A DNA stretch of 64,000 bases from contig NZ_PCPP01000002.1 of the NCBI RefSeq assembly GCF_002979755.1, forward strand, positions 1 to 64,000, in the 5' to 3' direction. This document shows, in pieces, positions 18,991-27,609 of the stretch. Below the pieces are notes generated by a model that made no database searches, had not been told where the DNA came from, and saw only the letters and a list, made by a program, of their open reading frames with translations. The number at the start of each line of letters is the position of its first letter. The stretch's first letter is position 1. The position numbers and the translations under genes were made by a program. The DNA comes from Chryseobacterium culicis. Lineage in GTDB: Bacteria; Bacteroidota; Bacteroidia; Flavobacteriales; Weeksellaceae.

Positions 18991-20202
18991 ATGAAGAAAA
19001 ACCATCATCATAAAAAGAAACCGGGCTTTATCAAAAAATGGTCTGCCAAGCTGCATCTTTGGTTCGGATTGGGAATAGGATTTCTGATCTTTATTATCTC
19101 TATTACCGGAGCATTGTACGTTTTTAAGGATGAAGTGGAAAACATCACCCGAAAAGATGTCATCTACCATCAGGAACAAAATATTGAGCACAAACAGGTA
19201 CTTCCAATCAGAGTGATGGAAAAAGCTGTCGCAGAACAGGTGAAGGAAAAATATCCGATTCACTGGGTAAATGTTCCTATTGACAAAAAGATGTCCTATA
19301 TGTTCTTCTGGTATGAACATAATACTGATGCCTGGAATTATTTTGATGAGTTCCCTATCTATAAACAAGCTTATGTAAACCCCTACACAGGGAAAGTACT
19401 GAGAATTTATGATGAGAAAAACGGATTCTTCAATATCGTAAAAATGATCCACTGGAGCTACCTTTTGAAACAGGACTGGGGAACCTACGTAGTAGGAATT
19501 CCTGTTATCATTTTTATCATTATGCTGATCTCCGGGATTATCCTATGGTGGCCAAAGAACAAAGCAGCAAGAAAACAACGTTTTGCCTTCAAATGGAAAA
19601 ATATCAAAAGCTGGAAACGAAAGAATTATGACCTTCATAATGTCTTAGGTTTTTATGCTTCCATATTCGCTTTAATCTTCTCTATTACCGGGTTATTTTA
19701 TGCATTCTTTGTAGTGCAGGCTATGATCTATGTGATATTTTCCGGTGGGGAAACAAAGTATCCGGATTTTTCCCACATTAAAACAAAAGCTCCCATCGAG
19801 CTAAGAACAGAAGGAACACTGGATAAAATCATTAATACCGTAACGGAAAAATACCCTGACTCCTATGGTTTTGCCATAGATTTAGGCCATCCACACATGG
19901 ATGATCACGAACATCCTAACTTTGAAGTGTACGTGAAACATCTTTCTTATTCTTATCATAAAAGCAGCAGCTTGATCTTTGATGAAAACTCAGGAGAGCT
20001 TCTTCATACTCATGATCCAAAAGACAAAAATTTTGGGGAAAAAGTAGTAAGTGCCAATTATGATATCCACGTAGGAGCTATTTTAGGACTTCCTACCAAG
20101 ATTATTGCTTTTATTGTAAGTATTATCTGTGCCTCTCTTCCGGTTACCGGATTTATGATCTGGTGGGGAAGAAAAAAGAAAAAACCAATAAAAACAGCTT
20201 AA
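18991..20202 (+). CDS. PepSY-associated TM protein (PiuB-like), copy 2
   Basis: A 403-residue paralog of the protein at 15626, sharing the His-rich start, KKWSAKLHLWFGL and ALYVFKDEVEN, the helix IIFIIMLISGIILWWPKNK, and a C-terminal VTGFMIWWGRKKKK. It adds a His/Asp-rich periplasmic stretch (GHPHMDDHEHPNFEVYV) missing from copy 1, which could bind metal. The pair looks like a duplicated receptor-plus-PepSY module whose copies have specialised. It is the last gene of the iron cluster. The role is inferred from family and neighbours as handling of iron from siderophores at the inner membrane. Confidence 0.88.
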   Translation: MKKNHHHKKKPGFIKKWSAKLHLWFGLGIGFLIFIISITGALYVFKDEVENITRKDVIYHQEQNIEHKQVLPIRVMEKAVAEQVKEKYPIHWVNVPIDKKMSYMFFWYEHNTDAWNYFDEFPIYKQAYVNPYTGKVLRIYDEKNGFFNIVKMIHWSYLLKQDWGTYVVGIPVIIFIIMLISGIILWWPKNKAARKQRFAFKWKNIKSWKRKNYDLHNVLGFYASIFALIFSITGLFYAFFVVQAMIYVIFSGGETKYPDFSHIKTKAPIELRTEGTLDKIINTVTEKYPDSYGFAIDLGHPHMDDHEHPNFEVYVKHLSYSYHKSSSLIFDENSGELLHTHDPKDKNFGEKVVSANYDIHVGAILGLPTKIIAFIVSIICASLPVTGFMIWWGRKKKKPIKTA

Positions 20203-20281
20203 AGTATTAAATAAAACCCAGTTAATAATCCATTAATACAATCTTTTTTATAATTTTAGCCCTTAGAATTTAATAATAGAA

Positions 20282-21250
20282 ATGTCATTAATAGATTTAT
20301 CAAAACAAGTTGCCCTTGGAGTTGACATCGGCGGAACCAATACTAAATTCGGAATCGTAAACCACCGTGGGGAAGTTCTGGATAAAGGAAATCTGAGAAC
20401 TGATGCCTATGAAAAAGTAGAAGATTTCATCGATGCTTTATATGAACATGTTCGTCCAATGATGGAGAAGTATGGTACTGAAGCACACTTTGACGGAATC
20501 GGAGTAGGCGCTCCCAATGCAAACTATTACAAAGGAACCATAGAACTTGCCCCTAACCTTCCATGGAAAGGCGTAATTCCTTTCGCTGAGCTGATGACGG
20601 CAAAATTCAATCTGCCTTGTACAGTGACCAATGATGCCAATGCTGCAGCGCTGGGAGAAATGCTTTTCGGAGCAGCAAGAGGAATGAAGGATTTTATCAT
20701 GATTACCCTGGGAACAGGAGTAGGCAGTGGAATTATCGCTAATGGAAGCTTAATCTATGGACATGACGGGTTTGCCGGAGAATTAGGACATACGATTGTA
20801 AAACCTGGCGGAAGAAAGCACTGGAGCACAGGTTCTGAAGGAAGTCTGGAAGCCTATGCATCTGCCACAGGAATTACCATTACAGCAAAGAAAATGAGAG
20901 CCGAATTTCCGGAATCTATGCTGAACCAATATCCTGAAGACGAGATCAATTCTAAAACAGTATATGAATGTGCGATCAAAGAAGACCCGATTGCTATTGA
21001 GGTTTTCAGATATACAGGTCAGAAGCTGGGTGAGGCAATAGCCAATTTTGTAATGTTCTCTTCCCCTGAAGCTATTCTTCTATTTGGAGGAGTGATCAAA
21101 GCGGGAGACTTTATCTTAAAGCCAGCTAAACTTCATATGGAAAGAAACCTTCTTCCGATTTTCAGAAATAAAGTAAAACTGGTATTCAGTGAACTTGACG
21201 AAGCAGACGCTGCTATTCTTGGCGCAAGTGCTTTGGTTTGGGAAAAATAA
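20282..21250 (+). CDS. ROK family sugar kinase lacking the zinc-site cysteines
   Basis: A 322-residue ROK kinase. The phosphate-binding DIGGTNTKFG is at residues 15-24, the catalytic region reads VTNDANAAALGE, and the adenosine motif reads ITLGTGVGSGI. ROK kinases phosphorylate glucose, N-acetylglucosamine or related sugars in the cytoplasm. The usual CxCGxxGCxE zinc motif is absent: after GELGHTIV the matching stretch is STGSEGSLEAY, with Trp, Thr and Ser where cysteines are expected, while the motif His is kept. There is no DNA-binding N-terminus, so it is an enzyme rather than a repressor. The substrate is probably glucose or a close relative, but unproven. Confidence 0.85.
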   Translation: MSLIDLSKQVALGVDIGGTNTKFGIVNHRGEVLDKGNLRTDAYEKVEDFIDALYEHVRPMMEKYGTEAHFDGIGVGAPNANYYKGTIELAPNLPWKGVIPFAELMTAKFNLPCTVTNDANAAALGEMLFGAARGMKDFIMITLGTGVGSGIIANGSLIYGHDGFAGELGHTIVKPGGRKHWSTGSEGSLEAYASATGITITAKKMRAEFPESMLNQYPEDEINSKTVYECAIKEDPIAIEVFRYTGQKLGEAIANFVMFSSPEAILLFGGVIKAGDFILKPAKLHMERNLLPIFRNKVKLVFSELDEADAAILGASALVWEK

Positions 21251-21272
21251 CTGAAACCTTTTTTAATAATAT

Positions 21273-21305
21273 AAAGCATCCTTTTGTAGGGTGCTTTTCT
21301 TTTTC
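21273..21305 (+). terminator. Rho-independent terminator after the ROK gene
   Basis: AAAGCATCC pairs with GGGTGCTTT (one G-T) around a 7-base loop and is followed by TTCTTTTT. Confidence 0.8.
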
Positions 21306-21390
21306 CCACAGATTTCGCAGATTTTCACAGAGGATTGGGTTATATTTTCCTTGTGCCATTTGTGAAACATTGGTGTTATTTGTGTTTAAA
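21304..21390. repeat. CACAGATT...TTATTTGTGTTT dispersed repeat, copy A
   Basis: The element starts CCCACAGATTTCGCAGATT and ends TTTGTGAAACATTGGTGTTATTTGTGTTTAAA. Its right half recurs at 21505-21574 and, reversed, at 28746-28792; its left half recurs at 354-393. All copies are intergenic. Confidence 0.7.
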
Positions 21391-21416
21391 ATTAAAATGG
21401 GTTAATATAATTCATC

Positions 21417-21451
21417 CTAATTGAGATGCTTCGACTTAGCTCAGCATGACA
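21417..21451. repeat. GAGATGCTTCGACTTAGCTCAGCATGAC repeat word
   Basis: The stretch from about GAGATGCTTCGAC through TAGCTCAGCATGACA closely resembles a word I recall from spacers in many Bacteroidetes and other genomes (GAGATNCTTCGACTNCGCTCAGNATGACA). Only one copy is in this window, so the call rests on general knowledge rather than internal comparison. Confidence 0.45.
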
Positions 21452-21504
21452 ATGCTAATACTACATGCTTTAAAAGACTGTTGATATTATCTCTGTCATC
21501 GTAT

Positions 21505-21574
21505 ATTTCACAGATGATTATGCTGCATTTTCTTGTGTTCATTTGTGAAATCATTCGTGTTATTTGTGTTTAAA
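21505..21574. repeat. CACAGATT...TTATTTGTGTTT dispersed repeat, copy B
   Basis: TTTCACAGATGATT is followed by CTTGTGTTCATTTGTGAAATCATTCGTGTTATTTGTGTTTAAAA, nearly the same right half as copy A about 200 bases upstream. Confidence 0.7.
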
Positions 21575-21647
21575 AGTAATTTGTCACATCTATCATTGTA
21601 ATTTGAGTTTAAGCGGTAAAATCATGTTCAAATGAAAAAGTTTTTCA

Positions 21648-21655
21648 TACTTTTG
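21648..21655 (+). promoter_or_regulatory. -7 promoter element of msrA (TACTTTTG)
   Basis: A perfect TAnnTTTG match 52 bases upstream of the msrA start, giving a predicted leader of about 45 bases. Confidence 0.5.
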
Positions 21656-21707
21656 ATCAGCTTTTTCCGGATCTGGAAAAAATAATAAAACAATATAATT
21701 ACCAAAA

Positions 21708-22262
21708 ATGGACAACAATAATTTAGACCAGATTACTTTCGGTGGCGGATGTTTCTGGTGTGTAGAAAGCTGTTTCAATATGCTGAAAGGGGTACAGTCT
21801 GCTATTTCAGGATATTCAGGAGGGCATAAAGACAATCCTACTTATCAGGAAGTTTGTACAGGAGAAACAGGACATGCAGAAGTGGTACAAATCACGTATG
21901 ATCCGGCAATTATTTCTTATGAACAGTTGATGGACGTATTTTTCTTCCTTCATGATCCTACCCAATTAAACAGACAGGGGAATGATATCGGAACCCAATA
22001 CCGTTCTGTTATTTATTATAAAGATGCTGCTGAGAAAGCAAAGGCTGAGGAAGCTATTAAAGTGTCTCAGGAATCAGGAAGATGGGCTGGAACGTATGTA
22101 ACAGAATTAACCCCATTCGACAAATTCTGGCCGGCAGAACAATATCATCAGGGATATTACAATGAGAACCCTACACAACCTTATTGCAGTGCTGTAGTAG
22201 GTCCTAAAATTCAGAAGTTTAAAAAGCATTTCGGGGAACTGGGAATGTTGAATGCAGAGTAA
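21708..22262 (+). CDS. msrA: Peptide methionine sulfoxide reductase A
   Basis: A 184-residue MsrA. The catalytic GCFWC motif is at residues 14-18 with nucleophile C15. It is followed by the family segments GYSGGHKDNPTYQEVCTG and HDPTQLNRQGNDIGTQYRS, and the end carries YCSAVVGPKIQKF. The enzyme reduces the S form of methionine sulfoxide in proteins using thioredoxin. There is no signal peptide, so it acts in the cytoplasm. It sits alone with its own promoter and a shared terminator downstream. Confidence 0.96.
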   Translation: MDNNNLDQITFGGGCFWCVESCFNMLKGVQSAISGYSGGHKDNPTYQEVCTGETGHAEVVQITYDPAIISYEQLMDVFFFLHDPTQLNRQGNDIGTQYRSVIYYKDAAEKAKAEEAIKVSQESGRWAGTYVTELTPFDKFWPAEQYHQGYYNENPTQPYCSAVVGPKIQKFKKHFGELGMLNAE

Positions 22263-22276
22263 AACGTGATATTGTA

Positions 22277-22342
22277 AGTTTCGGCTAAAGCCAGATGAAT
22301 GTTAGATATTTTGTTAAACGGGCTAAAGCCCGTTCCTATTGA
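22277..22342. repeat. Dispersed GGGCTAAAGCCC repeat, copy 2
   Basis: It has the same order as copy 1 at 241-306: CGGCTAAAGCC, a spacer of about 28 bases, then ACGGGCTAAAGCCCGT and TCCTATTGA. It lies just after the msrA stop codon. Confidence 0.75.
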
Positions 22343-22400
22343 TGTTTAACATTATTATCAGAATTTTAGCAGGATATTTACAAACCCATATAAAAATAAC

Positions 22401-22429
22401 AGAAGCGAAGAGGGAATCTCTTCGCTTCT
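22401..22429. terminator. Bidirectional terminator between msrA and susD
   Basis: AGAAGCGAAGAG and CTCTTCGCTTCT form a perfect 12-base-pair stem with a 5-base loop. T-rich sequence follows on both strands, and the genes on either side are convergent. Confidence 0.85.
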
Positions 22430-22460
22430 TGTTTGCACAAAAATTGTTTATATAAAGAAA

Positions 22461-24221
22461 CTAATATCCTGGATTTTGGGTAAAATCTTTTGAGGCATCA
22501 ATGGTTGCCTGAGGAATCGGAAAAATCCTTCTGTATGGCAGAGAAGCAGATTTGGCTGTTCCCGGTAAATCAAACTTCTTGAATCGGATCATGGCTTTTC
22601 TTCTGTACATTTCCCAATACAGCTCATATCCTGATTCTTTAAACAGTGTATTCTCATCCAAAGAAGCAATGGCAACTCCCGGAGCATTGTTCTTTAGAGC
22701 ATCATTCGTTCTGCTTGTTCTCAGCTTATTCACATCTGCCAACGCAGCGGATATATTTCCACTTCTTAAGTAAGCTTCTGCTCTCATCATATAGATGGTT
22801 CCTAACCTATACAAGGGTACATCCATTCCGCTTGTTCCGTTATTTCCATATCCCGGATCGAATTCAAACTTAAAGTTTCTTACTCCTCTGTTGATCTGAG
22901 CCTGAGTAAATACAGATTCAGAAGGGTTATCAAAATTCAGCTCAGGAGTGAAGTCGGCGGCAAGTGTTGTATTTTTTTCCGTAAATAATTTATACACTTT
23001 AATCCTTCCGTCTGAAGTCATATCAAAGTTTCCGTCTGCAAGAATCTTAGGCCCATATTGCTGTCCCACCTGCAGCCCTCTGTTGAAATGAAACCATGGT
23101 TTTCCTGTACCTTCTACTTTACTGGATGAAGGTACACTTACATCTGTTCCGTCATTTCTGAACCATGTCCCATCCGCATACTGGTAAGATCTCTGAAAAC
23201 GTGGATCATCATGATTTCCGTTCCATGAATAATAAAATTCCGGGGTAATACATGATGCATTGGTTCCTCTGTTATCAGGGGATGGCTTCTGAATTCTTTC
23301 CATAGACATATATGCCAGGTCATTATCTGAAGCTTTATCTGTATTTTTCTTCTGAACGATAGAGAAAATCATCTCCTTACTTGTATCATTATTGATATCA
23401 AAATTGTGGAAATAATTGGATTCCAGACTGAAATTCGGATTGTTAATCAATAAATTGGAATATTCAATTACTTTATCCATATCTGTTCCGGAGCCACTCA
23501 CCGCCTGCTCCAAAAAGTTGAATGATCCTGCCGTTTTATTCTTCAAAACAGCCCTGTTCAGGTACATATCTGCAAGAAATGCATACGCTGCCTGTTTGGT
23601 AAATCTTCCGGCGTGGGTATTCTGGGTTTTAATATCTGCCAGATTGGGAATAAGTCCTTCCACTTCAGTAATCAAAGCATCAATGGTAGTTTCTGCTTTT
23701 CGGATCTGAATAGGAGCATTAATATTCCCCGGATCTCTGTAAGGAGCCTGCCCGAAAAGATCAATTGTGGTATAAGTATAATAGGCTAATAATCCTTTTG
23801 CTTCTGCTAAAAATAAGGCTCTGTTGGTACTGTTGCTTTTTTCAATACTTGAGATGGCCGTCAGGGACTTTGTAATCCCAAAGTTCAGAGAATTCCAGGT
23901 TGTTTTTACGACATCATTGCTTGCATCCCATGTGAATTCGTGCATGGCTCTCCATTTTCCTCCATCACCCCAGTCACTTCCTCTTGTGGGTAATAAAGCT
24001 TCATCAGTAGAATATTCCTGTAAAGCAAAAACATTTCCGTGATCTACAAAAGTTCCGTCTCCCAGCTGCCCGTATGCAGCAGCAAGAGCCGCTTCAGGGT
24101 CTGCCGTTTCAGAGCCCAAAACCTCATCAATTACTTTTTCATCCAGATTGGTACATCCCATTAAAGACAGTACAGCAAAGGATAAAATAAGGGTATTTAT
24201 ATTTAAAAATTTAGATTTCAT
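22461..24221 (-). CDS. SusD/RagB-family outer-membrane lipoprotein
   Basis: A 586-residue lipoprotein with a signal peptide ending at the lipobox LMGC (Cys23) and the SusD pattern of an N-terminal LDEKVIDEVLGSETADPEAALAA-type segment, TPR-like helices and a C-terminus with IYMMRAEAYLRSGN, LRTSRTND and RRIFPIPQATID. SusD proteins sit on the outer surface as the lid over a SusC channel and bind the nutrient. The susC gene lies 13 bases upstream on the same strand. The usual ligand class is glycan, but the neighbouring PLC-like protein and phosphoesterase raise other options. Confidence 0.93.
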   Translation of the reverse strand: MKSKFLNINTLILSFAVLSLMGCTNLDEKVIDEVLGSETADPEAALAAAYGQLGDGTFVDHGNVFALQEYSTDEALLPTRGSDWGDGGKWRAMHEFTWDASNDVVKTTWNSLNFGITKSLTAISSIEKSNSTNRALFLAEAKGLLAYYTYTTIDLFGQAPYRDPGNINAPIQIRKAETTIDALITEVEGLIPNLADIKTQNTHAGRFTKQAAYAFLADMYLNRAVLKNKTAGSFNFLEQAVSGSGTDMDKVIEYSNLLINNPNFSLESNYFHNFDINNDTSKEMIFSIVQKKNTDKASDNDLAYMSMERIQKPSPDNRGTNASCITPEFYYSWNGNHDDPRFQRSYQYADGTWFRNDGTDVSVPSSSKVEGTGKPWFHFNRGLQVGQQYGPKILADGNFDMTSDGRIKVYKLFTEKNTTLAADFTPELNFDNPSESVFTQAQINRGVRNFKFEFDPGYGNNGTSGMDVPLYRLGTIYMMRAEAYLRSGNISAALADVNKLRTSRTNDALKNNAPGVAIASLDENTLFKESGYELYWEMYRRKAMIRFKKFDLPGTAKSASLPYRRIFPIPQATIDASKDFTQNPGY

Positions 24222-24234
24222 GATTTCTTTTCAA

Positions 24235-27200
24235 TTAAAATTTAACAGTAGCTCCCAAAATGAAAGTCTTGGCAGACGGATAGGTTGTATAGTCGATTCC
24301 CAGAGACTGATTTCCACTCACCTGTTTGTTCGTATCCACCAATGGATCATAACCGGAATAGCTTGTAAGGGTCAACAGGTTTTGTGCGCTTACATAAAGA
24401 TTGATACTTCTCAAAAACTTCAGCTGGCTGGTATCGAAAGTGTATCCCAATCTTACATTATTCAATCGTATAAAATCTGATTTTTCAAGATAAAGGGATG
24501 ATAATTGAGGCTGATTGGTAAAGTTGGCTCCGGATTCGTAGAAGTTTTTCAATACGTTTCTGTCTGACGCTAAGTTGTTGATATTTAAATCCAACGCAGT
24601 ATTATTCACCAGGTAACCACCCGTTTGCCCAATGAAAGAGAATGAGAAATCAAACTTCTTGTATTTCATATAAGAATTAATCCCGAAAGTGAAATTCGGA
24701 ATCGCTCCTTCAAAGATCTTTCTGTCATTCTGATCAATTCTTCCATCAGCATTTACATCTTCATAGATATATTTTCCGTTGGCATCTACTCCCAAATAAT
24801 TCAACATATAGAAAGATCCTGCTTCATAGCCGTTTCTGTAAATATTAGCAGTAACTCCTGAAAGTCCAGGCCCTGATACTTCTCCCGAATAGATAGCAGA
24901 AACCGGAAGATCTTTTACCACGTTACTCACTGTTGCTCCGTTGACATCAAAGTTCCAGGTAAAGTTTTGTGTTTTGATAATTTCTGAACCTAAAGAGAAT
25001 TCAAATCCTTTATTAACAATCTTTGCATCTACATTTTTCCATACTGTACTTGTAGGGCTTAACGGTCTGGAAGGAATATTCAGAATCGGGTCTTTGGTTA
25101 TTTTGTTGTAATATTCCAATGATCCGTACAACTTGTTTCTCCATAAGCTAAAGTCTGCTCCAATATTGGTCTGCTCCACCACTTCCCATTTCAGATCAGG
25201 ATTAGGGGTTCTGTTGATCACAACTCCATTAATCAGATTCAGATTCTCATACAAATAATATCCTCCGGATGGTGACAGTGAAGAGCTTGCCTGAGTGATT
25301 TTATTCGGAACTTCCTGGTTACCGGTTTGTCCCCAGCTTCCTCTTAATTTTAATTCATTGATGATCTGAGAATCTTTCAGGAAATTTTCATTAGAAACCG
25401 TCCAGCCTACTGCAACAGAAGGGAAATACCCGTATTTGTTGTTTTGACCAAAACGGGTAGAACCATCAGCTCTCAATGAAGCCGTTAGTAAGTATTTTTT
25501 ATCAAAATTATAGTTTACTCTTCCGAAATAAGATTGTAATTCATTCTCCTGAGCATATCCTGCTGCCGGAATAAAAGCTTCACCAGAATATCCGGGATTA
25601 ATTTCCGGTGGAATTCCAGCTCCCTGATTCGCAATATTTTTCACCCCGAAATAAGTTCCTGTAGTTTTGAATTTCTGATAGGAGAAACCACCTAACAAGC
25701 TGAAATTATGTTTATTTAAACTAAGATCGTAGGTTAAGTAATGTTCCAACAATACATTATAAGAATCAAGATTTGCCTGAACATACATTCCTTTCGGAGT
25801 TCTGTCCGTAATGTTTGGGTACATCGTTGTATTTCTCTCAGACATTGTTTTATCAATTCCTAAATTGAACTTATAATTCAATCCGGGTAAGATTCTCAAT
25901 GTGGCTTCTGTATTCCCTAATACTCTGAAAGTATTGGTTTTATCGCTATAAACACTCAGCAGATACAAAGGATTGTAATGAGCATTCATATTAAAGTTGG
26001 TATAATTTCCGTTTTGATCATACACGGAACGCGTAGGATTCGCCATCAAAGCATGGATAATCACCTGACCGTCAGAACCTGCATTGGCTCCGTTCGGGAT
26101 TCCCGTTTCTTTGATGTCACTTGCCGTAAGATTAAGTTTAATTTTTAATCTTTTATTATCAAAAAATGATTCTTCTGCATTCAAACGGGCCGTTGTTCTT
26201 TTAAAACCACTGTTCAGAATGATACCATCCTGATCCATGTGAGAAATGGACGCAAAATAATTTCCGGTTTCCGTAGATTTTGAAAAAGATACTGAATGAT
26301 TGGAAGAGACTGCATTTCTGAAGATTTCATCCTGCCAGTCTGTATTTCCCCCATGGTCGTATAATTTGTTGATTCCTGCAGACCTATATTCATCAGCAGT
26401 CATCAGGTCTAATTTTTTAATCACTGAAGAAAAACCTAAATACGTATCATAGGTAAACAATGGTTCTCCTTTTCTTCCTCTTTTCGTTGTTACCAAAACA
26501 ACACCGTTTGAACCTCTTGCCCCGTAGATTGCAGCAGCTGAAGCATCTTTCAAAACCGTAATAGATTCAATATCACTGGTATTTAAAAAGTTTAACGGGT
26601 TCTTGGCCTGCGCATTTCCTAACCCGATATTCGGGCCTGTAGCACTTACGGCATCGTTACTCAAAGGAACTCCATCTACAACAAATAAAGGAGTACTCCC
26701 GCTTCGGATAGAACCGATCCCTCTGATGGACACATTTACTCCGGCTCCCGGCTCTCCACTCGACTGGACAATACGGACACCCGCAATTTTCCCCTGCATC
26801 AGGTTGTCAACGGAAATGTTCATTCCTTCTTTGAAATTCTCAGCTTTTAGCTGGCTTACGGCTCCTGTTAAATCAGATTTCTTCTGGGAACCATATCCTA
26901 CCAGTGTTACTTCTTCGATGGATGTTGATTCTTTTTTAGTTTCTAATTGTACAGCAACTGAAGTACTGGAGATTTTCACCATCTGGATTCCATATCCTTC
27001 ATAAGAAACAGACAAGGTTTGTCCGATGCTGGCTGAAATGGTAAAGTTTCCCGATGCATCAGTAGAAGCATTTTCTCCGGTTTCTACAACTGTGATTTTT
27101 GCGCCTTCAACAGCAGCTCCTTTCTGATCCGTCACCGTTCCGGAAATGGTTTCGTTTACCTGCGAAAAGACAGGATAGTTGGAAGTAAATCCTTTGGCAT

Positions 27201-27279
27201 CAGCTTGGCTTGTCACCAAAAAAATTAATGCAATCGGAATTAGCTTTTTAAACTTAAAAAAATTAATTTTGTGGTACAT
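24235..27279 (-). CDS. SusC/RagA-family TonB-linked outer-membrane transporter
   Basis: A 1014-residue SusC-type protein with a signal peptide (about residues 1-28), an N-terminal carboxypeptidase-D regulatory-like domain (ISGTVTDQKGAAVEGAK), a TonB-box-like EEVTLVGYG, a plug with ASAAAIYGARGSNGVVLVTTKRG, and a large barrel ending GATVKF. It forms the active channel with SusD and is powered by TonB. It starts the susC-susD unit. No anti-sigma/ECF pair is adjacent, so control is not of the classical PUL type; a strong hairpin lies in its leader. Confidence 0.93.
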   Translation of the reverse strand: MYHKINFFKFKKLIPIALIFLVTSQADAKGFTSNYPVFSQVNETISGTVTDQKGAAVEGAKITVVETGENASTDASGNFTISASIGQTLSVSYEGYGIQMVKISSTSVAVQLETKKESTSIEEVTLVGYGSQKKSDLTGAVSQLKAENFKEGMNISVDNLMQGKIAGVRIVQSSGEPGAGVNVSIRGIGSIRSGSTPLFVVDGVPLSNDAVSATGPNIGLGNAQAKNPLNFLNTSDIESITVLKDASAAAIYGARGSNGVVLVTTKRGRKGEPLFTYDTYLGFSSVIKKLDLMTADEYRSAGINKLYDHGGNTDWQDEIFRNAVSSNHSVSFSKSTETGNYFASISHMDQDGIILNSGFKRTTARLNAEESFFDNKRLKIKLNLTASDIKETGIPNGANAGSDGQVIIHALMANPTRSVYDQNGNYTNFNMNAHYNPLYLLSVYSDKTNTFRVLGNTEATLRILPGLNYKFNLGIDKTMSERNTTMYPNITDRTPKGMYVQANLDSYNVLLEHYLTYDLSLNKHNFSLLGGFSYQKFKTTGTYFGVKNIANQGAGIPPEINPGYSGEAFIPAAGYAQENELQSYFGRVNYNFDKKYLLTASLRADGSTRFGQNNKYGYFPSVAVGWTVSNENFLKDSQIINELKLRGSWGQTGNQEVPNKITQASSSLSPSGGYYLYENLNLINGVVINRTPNPDLKWEVVEQTNIGADFSLWRNKLYGSLEYYNKITKDPILNIPSRPLSPTSTVWKNVDAKIVNKGFEFSLGSEIIKTQNFTWNFDVNGATVSNVVKDLPVSAIYSGEVSGPGLSGVTANIYRNGYEAGSFYMLNYLGVDANGKYIYEDVNADGRIDQNDRKIFEGAIPNFTFGINSYMKYKKFDFSFSFIGQTGGYLVNNTALDLNINNLASDRNVLKNFYESGANFTNQPQLSSLYLEKSDFIRLNNVRLGYTFDTSQLKFLRSINLYVSAQNLLTLTSYSGYDPLVDTNKQVSGNQSLGIDYTTYPSAKTFILGATVKF

Positions 27280-27321
27280 ATCAATAAGTAAAGTAATTGC
27301 AAGACGTTACATTGCTTATCA

Positions 27322-27354
27322 AAAAGCCGCTGTTGTTCCCGCAACAGTGGTTTT
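27322..27354 (-). terminator. Terminator-like hairpin in the susC leader
   Basis: On the minus strand AAAACCACTGTTG pairs with CAACAGCGGCTTTT over 13 pairs (two G-T), with a 6-base loop, and runs into TTTTT. It lies about 43 bases before the susC ATG, so it looks like an attenuator in the leader of susCD. It could also end a short leader RNA, or act on plus-strand transcripts because T-rich sequence follows there too. Confidence 0.6.
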
Positions 27355-27609
27355 CTTTTCAGGCAACGGTTAGTTTTTATTTCGGCATACAAAGTAAAAG
27401 GATCTCCCACAAATCTATTTTAACATAATATTATCTTAAAGTCAACAAAATATAAATATCTCAATTTGAGAGAATAGAAATTAACTAAATATCAACCGTT
27501 TACACACGTGTATTTTTCCAACATTCACAGAATTTTAAAAATTACTTAACATAATATATAAATCATCTCCTGCAAAGAGTGAGTAATTTCGTATTCAAAA
27601 TGTATCGAA
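27355..27609. other. Divergent regulatory region between susC and the PLC-like gene
   Basis: This AT-rich spacer holds no gene. A TACTTTG motif on the minus strand near 27392-27398 may be the -7 element for susC. TAATTTCG at 27584-27591 (one mismatch to TAnnTTTG) may serve the plus-strand gene at 27610. Confidence 0.4.
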
